Source: Streptomyces sp. RPA4-2 (GTDB lineage Bacteria; Actinomycetota; Actinomycetes; Streptomycetales; Streptomycetaceae). Taken from it: a stretch of DNA of 64,000 bases. The position numbers and the translations under genes are program-made. Positions within the stretch are counted from its first letter, which is position 1. Every line of letters starts with the position of its first letter. The stretch lies in NCBI RefSeq assembly GCF_012273515.2, contig NZ_CP050975.2, forward strand, positions 4,154,001 to 4,218,000. Direction: 5' to 3'. The notes under the pieces are model-generated. The model made no database searches. It had not been told where the DNA came from and saw nothing but the letters and a program-made list of their open reading frames with translations. Below, piece after piece: positions 61,919-64,000 of the stretch.

Positions 61919-63370
61919 TCAGGTGAGGCCGAGGGCCGGCATCAGGTAGTAGAAACCGAACACGGCGGCTACGACATACATCGCGACCGGGATCTCCCGG
62001 GCGCGGCCGGCCGCCAGGCGCAGCACCACGAAGGTGATGAAGCCCATGCCGATGCCGTTCGTGATCGAGTAGGTGAACGGCATCATCACCATCGTCACGA
62101 AGGCCGGGATCGCGATCGTGTGGTCGGCCCAGTCGATCTCGCGCACGGAGCCGGACAGGATCAGGAAGCCGACCGCGAGCAGCGCGGGGGTCGCGGCCTG
62201 GGACGGGACCATCGTGGCGACGGGGGTCAGGAAGAGCGCCACGGCGAAGAGCGTGCCGGTGACGACGTTCGCGAAGCCGGTGCGCGCGCCCTCGCCGACG
62301 CCCGCCGTGGACTCCACGAAGCAGGTGGTGGCCGAGGAGGAGCTGGCGCCGCCCACGGCGACCGCGATGCCGTCGACGAAGAGGACCTTGTTGATGCCGG
62401 GCATGTTGCCCTGCGCGTCGGTCAGCTTGGCCTCGTCGCTGACGCCCATGATCGTGCCCATCGCGTCGAAGAAGCACGACAGCAGCACGGTGAAGACGAA
62501 GAGGATGCCGGTCAGCACGCCGACCTTGCCGAAGCCGCCGAAGAGGCTCACCTTGCCCACGAGCCCGAAGTCCGGGGTGGCGACCGGATTGCCCGGCCAC
62601 TTCGGGGTGGTCAGGCCCCAGGACGGGATCTTGGCGACGGCGTTGACGATCACCGCGAGCACCGTCATGGTGACGATCGAGATGAGGATCGCGCCCGGCA
62701 CCTTGCGCACGATCAACGCGAGGGTGAGCAGCGTGCCGAGGACGAAGACCAGCACCGGCCAGCCGTTGAGGTGACCGTCGGAGCCGAGCTGCAGCGGCAC
62801 GGTGGTCTGGGCGACGTCCGGGATGCGGGAGACGAAGCCGGAGTCGACCAGCCCGATCAGCATGATGAACAGGCCGATACCGATCGAGATGCCCTTGCGC
62901 AGCCCCAGCGGCACGGCGTTCATGACGCGCTCGCGCAGCCCGGTGGCGACCAGCAGCATCACGATGAAGCCGGCCAGCACGACCATGCCCATGGCGTCCG
63001 GCCAGGACATCCGCGGGGCGAGCTGGAGCGCGACGACGGTGTTCACACCGAGGCCGGCCGCCAGCGCGATCGGCACGTTGCCGATGACACCCATGAGGAG
63101 CGTCGTGAAGGCCGCGGTCAGGGCGGTCGCGGTGACCAGCTGGCCGTTGTCCAGGTGGTGCCCGTACATGTCCTTCGCGCTGCCCAGGATGATCGGGTTC
63201 AGCACGATGATGTAGGCCATCGCGAAGAAGGTGGCGAGACCGCCGCGGATCTCGCGCGGGATGCTCGAGCCGCGCTCGGAGATCTTGAAGTAGCGGTCGA
63301 GGGCGCTCCGCGCGGACCGGGACTCCGGCTCCTGCGGGGCGGGGGCCTTGGTGGCGGCCGAGGTGGACAT
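61919..63370 (-). CDS. NCS2-family purine permease (guanine/hypoxanthine type)
   Basis: 483-residue membrane transporter with about 12-14 helices. AzgA-like features: FFAMAYIIVLNPIILG near residue 50, AAGLGVNTVVALQLAP, DAMGTIMGVSDEAKLTDAQG and AVAVGGASSSSATTCFVES. These match adenine/guanine/hypoxanthine permeases rather than uracil ones. The ATG at 63370 has GAGGA 9 bases upstream. It is divergent from the DUF2530 gene, with a palindrome between. Proton symport is expected from the family. Confidence 0.9.
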   Translation of the reverse strand: MSTSAATKAPAPQEPESRSARSALDRYFKISERGSSIPREIRGGLATFFAMAYIIVLNPIILGSAKDMYGHHLDNGQLVTATALTAAFTTLLMGVIGNVPIALAAGLGVNTVVALQLAPRMSWPDAMGMVVLAGFIVMLLVATGLRERVMNAVPLGLRKGISIGIGLFIMLIGLVDSGFVSRIPDVAQTTVPLQLGSDGHLNGWPVLVFVLGTLLTLALIVRKVPGAILISIVTMTVLAVIVNAVAKIPSWGLTTPKWPGNPVATPDFGLVGKVSLFGGFGKVGVLTGILFVFTVLLSCFFDAMGTIMGVSDEAKLTDAQGNMPGINKVLFVDGIAVAVGGASSSSATTCFVESTAGVGEGARTGFANVVTGTLFAVALFLTPVATMVPSQAATPALLAVGFLILSGSVREIDWADHTIAIPAFVTMVMMPFTYSITNGIGMGFITFVVLRLAAGRAREIPVAMYVVAAVFGFYYLMPALGLT

Positions 63371-63494
63371 GCGGGTCCTCAAGCGTGCGGGGGGACGGGG
63401 AACATGATCGAGTCCGGTCGGCAGTCGATCGCCAACAGGATTTCCCCGGTCCCTGTTGGTGTTTCCTACGAATACAACTGGCCAGACTCGGACC

Positions 63495-63517
63495 GTTTCA
63501 GTATGAACATATGAAAC
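63495..63517. promoter_or_regulatory. AT-rich inverted repeat in the purine permease promoter region
   Basis: GTTTCA-g-TATG-AA-CATA-TGAAAC: ten paired bases with one bulge and a 2-base centre, 125 bases upstream of the permease start. Strikingly AT-rich for this genome. Possible site for a regulator of purine uptake or of the divergent DUF2530 gene. Confidence 0.5.
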
Positions 63518-63608
63518 AGAAATGGCTATCTCCGCGCGTAGACCGTTGGTGTGCGCCGGGAACACGGGTGCGAGCGTCGGCCGGTCCGCGGCCTCGTAAG
63601 CTGTGCCC

Positions 63609-63887
63609 ATGGCGAAGTGGACCCCCAAGCACGAGGCGCCGGAGCCCCTGGAGGGGCCCGTCGTCGCCACCATCACGGGCGGCACGATCCTCTGGTTCGT
63701 CCTCTTCCTGGTGCAGCTGCCGTTCTACGGCTGGTACGACGACCACGGGCACACCTGGTGGGTGTGGACCTGTCTGGCCGGCGCCGGTCTCGGACTCATC
63801 GGCATCTGGTACGTCCGCAGGCGCGACGCCGCGATCAAACGGGCCGCGGCGGCAGACACCGCGCCGTCGTCCACCACCGCGGAGTAA
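63609..63887 (+). CDS. DUF2530 membrane protein
   Basis: 92 residues with two transmembrane helices (TITGGTILWFVLFLVQLPFY and TCLAGAGLGLIGIWYV) and a hairpin segment GWYDDHGHTWWVW between, matching the actinobacterial DUF2530 family of unknown function. ATG at 63609; a GTG 6 bases earlier is possible. TAAGCT at 63598-63603 ends 5 bases before the ATG, so the transcript may be leaderless. Confidence 0.9.
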   Translation: MAKWTPKHEAPEPLEGPVVATITGGTILWFVLFLVQLPFYGWYDDHGHTWWVWTCLAGAGLGLIGIWYVRRRDAAIKRAAAADTAPSSTTAE

Positions 63888-63905
63888 TTCGGCTCCCCCA
63901 GCCGA

Positions 63906-63975
63906 CCTCCTGCCTCCTGCCTCCTGCCTCCTGCCTCCTGCCTCCTGCCTCCTGCCTCCTGCCTCCTGCCTCCTG
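63906..63975. repeat. Perfect heptamer tandem repeat, 10 copies
   Basis: CCTCCTG repeated ten times without error, followed by CC, starting 18 bases after the DUF2530 stop codon. No spacers, so not CRISPR. Likely length-variable by slippage. Confidence 0.95.
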
Positions 63976-64000
63976 CCAGGGCATCACAACCCGCCGCGCC

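Noticed and set aside
63906..63975. CRISPR array
   Set aside because: The repeat units are 7 bases, contiguous and without spacers.

Overview
The window has very high GC with strong third-codon-position GC bias, GTG/TTG starts, leaderless-looking promoters, a conservon, a DmdR1 iron regulator, an NsdA-type regulator and a FemX-type transferase. All of this points to a Streptomyces chromosome, in a core-like region with accessory insertions. From memory, the block nagS-dmdR1, citrate synthase, pdxH, acyl-CoA carboxylase and serC resembles the S. coelicolor SCO4366-SCO4394 neighbourhood; I could not check this.

Region by region. (1) 1-9 kb: an acyl-CoA catabolic cluster with acyl-CoA dehydrogenases (two in a FadE28/FadE29-like adjacent pair), an SDR, a cyclase-family hydrolase, an amidohydrolase and an acyl-CoA ligase. 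Both divergent promoters carry two copies of one CTGAC-N5-GTCAG-like operator, so the cluster is probably one regulon whose repressor lies outside the window. An anti-sigma-type ATPase sits inside it. (2) 9-15.7 kb: EF-hand protein, STAS protein, ECF sigma factor with a damaged zinc-finger partner, purU, and an orphan ABC binding lipoprotein. (3) 15.7-24 kb: a large Pro/Gln/Gly-rich membrane protein, an NsdA-like regulator, a prim-pol-like protein, an ABC exporter pair and an alpha/beta hydrolase whose nucleophile position is alanine. (4) 24-32 kb: dmdR1, nagS behind a DasR-like box, a PAS protein, a structured RNA with small ORFs ahead of an isopenicillin-N-synthase-like oxygenase, citrate synthase and pdxH. 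(5) 32-42.6 kb: a translationally coupled catabolic operon (TIGR03084-like protein, AtuA-like protein, biotin-dependent carboxylase beta and alpha subunits, acyl-CoA dehydrogenase, acyl-CoA ligase, enoyl-CoA hydratase, TetR) with a palindromic operator at its head. It resembles acyclic-terpene, leucine or branched-acid degradation. (6) 42.9-48.3 kb: an EamA exporter, a FemX-type transferase and a large FAD/Fe-S oxidoreductase.

(7) 48.5-54.2 kb: a conservon (cvnA-B-C-D plus two P450 genes). The first P450 lacks the ExxR motif and the cvnA tail is scrambled by four frame changes. (8) 54.3-64 kb: serC, a secreted propeller-like protein, an SGNH hydrolase, an aldo/keto reductase with a MerR-like operator, a 28-residue membrane peptide, thpR, a MarR-MFS pair, a ribbon-helix-helix protein, an NCS2 purine permease, a DUF2530 protein and a perfect 10-copy heptamer repeat.

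No tRNA, rRNA, CRISPR array, IS element or biosynthetic megasynthase was recognised. Frame changes in GC-rich runs occur in two genes (11.1-12.6 kb and 49.7-50.2 kb), so sequencing error must be weighed against real decay.
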